Assembly (NCBI GenBank): GCA_965238305.1
Contig: CBDEHK010000001.1
Coordinates: 310,001 to 374,000 of the forward strand
Reading direction: 5' to 3'
Length of the DNA stretch: 64,000 bases
Origin: CBDCGJ01 sp965238305
GTDB lineage: Bacteria; Pseudomonadota; Alphaproteobacteria; GCA-2731375
The position numbers and the translations under genes are program-made. The notes below the pieces were generated by a model. It was not told where the DNA came from and did not search any database. It worked only from the letters and a program-made list of their open reading frames with translations. Positions 62,709 to 64,000 of the stretch are shown in pieces (the stretch's first letter is position 1; every line of letters begins with the position of its first letter).

Positions 62709-64000
62709 ATGGCGGATGCACAAGCCAGCATTTGGGAAGACCGGCGGCAACGTTGTCACGTGTTATTGCCGTTGCCCTTGGGCACCGCCTATGATTATGC
62801 CATACCAAGCGAAATGCCGGTGGAAGTCGGCAGTTTTGTCCGCGTACCGCTTGGCAATCGTATGGTCAACGGGGTGATTTGGGGATTAGGCAGCGCCGAT
62901 CCCGAAAATGCCGTCGGCGACAATCGGCTGCGCGATATCGCCGACGATCATCCGGTGCCTCCGATGCCTGAAGTTACGCGCCAGTTCGTCGAATGGGTGG
63001 CGAATTACACCTGCAACGATGTCGGTTCGGTCTTGCGGATGGCGATGAGTGCGCCTGCCGCCCTGGAAGTGCCGAAACCGCGGCTTGCGTTCGAACTTTC
63101 CGGTCCCCCGCCTGATCGCATGACCCCGGCGCGTAGCCGGGTGATCGATTTATTGGCGGCACAACCGTCCCCGACCCCCCTGTCGATGGCAGAAATCACC
63201 ACCCATGCCGGCGTCGGCAATAGCGTGGTTCGTGGCCTTCTGAGCGCCGGCACCATTGCCGAAGTGTTCTTGAGTGGCGAAGCGGCTTATCCCCGCCCCG
63301 ACCCAAACTGCAAAGGCCCCATATTAACCGCCGATCAATCGTCGGTCGCGGAAGCTTTGGTCAAAGAGGTCAATAAAGGCGGATACAAAGCCGCCCTCAT
63401 TGACGGTGTTACTGGGGCCGGCAAAACCGAAGTTTATTTCGAAGCCGTCGGCGAAGCGCTGCGGCAAAACAAACAAGTAGCGGTCTTGTTGCCGGAAATT
63501 TCATTGACCTCGCAATGGCTTACACGTTTTGAGGATCGCTTCGGTGTGGCCCCGACGCTTTGGCATTCAGAACTGAAAACGGCGGAACGCCGACGCAACT
63601 GGCGGGCCATTGCCGATGGCCGAGCTCGCGTCGTGGTCGGCGCCCGCTCCGCTTTATTCCTGCCCTATAATGCCTTGGGCCTGATCGTCGTCGACGAAGA
63701 ACATGATCGCGCCTTCAAGCAGGAAGATGGGGTTATTTATCATGCCCGTGACATGGCCGTGGCCCGTGCCTCCCTCGCGGATATTCCAATTATTCTCGCC
63801 TCGGCCACCCCCAGCCTGGAAAGCTTGATGAATGCAGAGCGCGGCCGCTATGACATACACCGGCTCAGCAAGCGGGTCGGCGGCGCCGAGTTACCGGATA
63901 TCGAAGCCATCGACATGCGCGTTGCTCCGCCGTTGCGGGGCGAATGGCTGTCGCCCATCCTCATCGAGGCGGTCAGCGAACGGTTGGAGAAACAGGAGCA
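62709..64000 (+). CDS. priA: Primosomal protein N' (PriA helicase), 5' part
   Basis: About 430 residues from ATG 62709 to the window end, still open. The N-terminal DNA-binding domain has VLLPLPLGTAYDYAIP. The helicase core has Walker A DGVTGAGKTEVYF, VLLPEISLT, WHSELKTAERRRNW, RVVVGARSALFLPY, the VVDEEHD Walker B, and LASATPSLES. PriA restarts collapsed replication forks. The C-terminal helicase lobe and zinc site lie beyond the window. It is divergent from fsa, with 61 bases between starts. Confidence 0.96.
   Translation, partial: MADAQASIWEDRRQRCHVLLPLPLGTAYDYAIPSEMPVEVGSFVRVPLGNRMVNGVIWGLGSADPENAVGDNRLRDIADDHPVPPMPEVTRQFVEWVANYTCNDVGSVLRMAMSAPAALEVPKPRLAFELSGPPPDRMTPARSRVIDLLAAQPSPTPLSMAEITTHAGVGNSVVRGLLSAGTIAEVFLSGEAAYPRPDPNCKGPILTADQSSVAEALVKEVNKGGYKAALIDGVTGAGKTEVYFEAVGEALRQNKQVAVLLPEISLTSQWLTRFEDRFGVAPTLWHSELKTAERRRNWRAIADGRARVVVGARSALFLPYNALGLIVVDEEHDRAFKQEDGVIYHARDMAVARASLADIPIILASATPSLESLMNAERGRYDIHRLSKRVGGAELPDIEAIDMRVAPPLRGEWLSPILIEAVSERLEKQE

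Noticed and set aside
12128..64000. CRISPR arrays, rRNA genes or insertion sequences
   Set aside because: No regularly spaced repeats, no rRNA sequence and no transposase were found on reading; the only recombinase is housekeeping xerC.

Overview
The window looks like a chromosomal segment of an alphaproteobacterium with moderate to high GC, most likely Rhodospirillales-like. The supporting signs are the TCA order mdh-sucC-sucD-sucA-sucB-lpd, a DUF484-xerC-fsa-priA neighbourhood, a malic enzyme fused to a phosphotransacetylase domain, CHASE2/FecR cyclase genes, a DUF1127 gene beside a LysR gene, and a GGATCAAGTCC-type intergenic palindrome. This placement is inference; there is no rRNA in the window. 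One tRNA, tRNA-Ser(GGA), is present.

Layout. 1-384: the 3' part of a peroxiredoxin whose catalytic cysteine codon is an in-frame TGA (61-63), followed by a hairpin at the position expected of a bacterial SECIS, so it is a probable selenoprotein. 386-2523: a CoA-transferase and a frameshifted HMG-CoA-lyase-like gene, then tRNA-Ser, a small membrane protein and lepA. 5578-7552: an AT-rich two-gene cassette, a ParB/HTH protein and an Mrr-type nuclease, both apparently starting with TTG. It is the best candidate here for an uncharacterised defence-type system. 7966-12101: a membrane adenylate cyclase, a DUF2892 protein, a PleC-like histidine kinase and a deazaflavin-type oxidoreductase. 12128-16325: pheT, pheS, rplT, rpmI. 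16596-27585: an accessory block with a tandem-repeat protein of unknown function, a secreted CARDB protein, a methyltransferase/phosphotransferase pair, a large type I secreted RTX adhesin split at a C9 tract, and a GGDEF-EAL protein. 27671-30203: infC (non-ATG start) and thrS. The accessory block therefore sits between infC and rpmI, which are neighbours in many bacteria.

30387-37971 holds a DUF898 gene and an M48 peptidase gene (both with single-base frameshifts in short homopolymers), two glycosyltransferases, an alpha/beta hydrolase, an acyl-CoA synthetase and an enoyl-CoA hydratase. 37968-43048 holds mutS and maeB. 43066-50700 holds a papain-like small protein, a phosphotransferase, a GT-C membrane glycosyltransferase, a CHASE2 adenylate cyclase with its FecR partner, and a divergent LysR/DUF1127 pair. 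50840-60283 is the TCA cluster from malate dehydrogenase to dihydrolipoamide dehydrogenase, plus a GNAT gene. 60266-64000 holds xerC, DUF484, a transaldolase-like gene and the start of priA.

Four genes carry frame disruptions: the HMG-CoA lyase, the adhesin, DUF898 and M48. Three lie at homopolymers, so sequence error must be weighed against real pseudogenes or phase variation. The lyase lesion has a different signature, an apparent 17-base deletion between short direct repeats.
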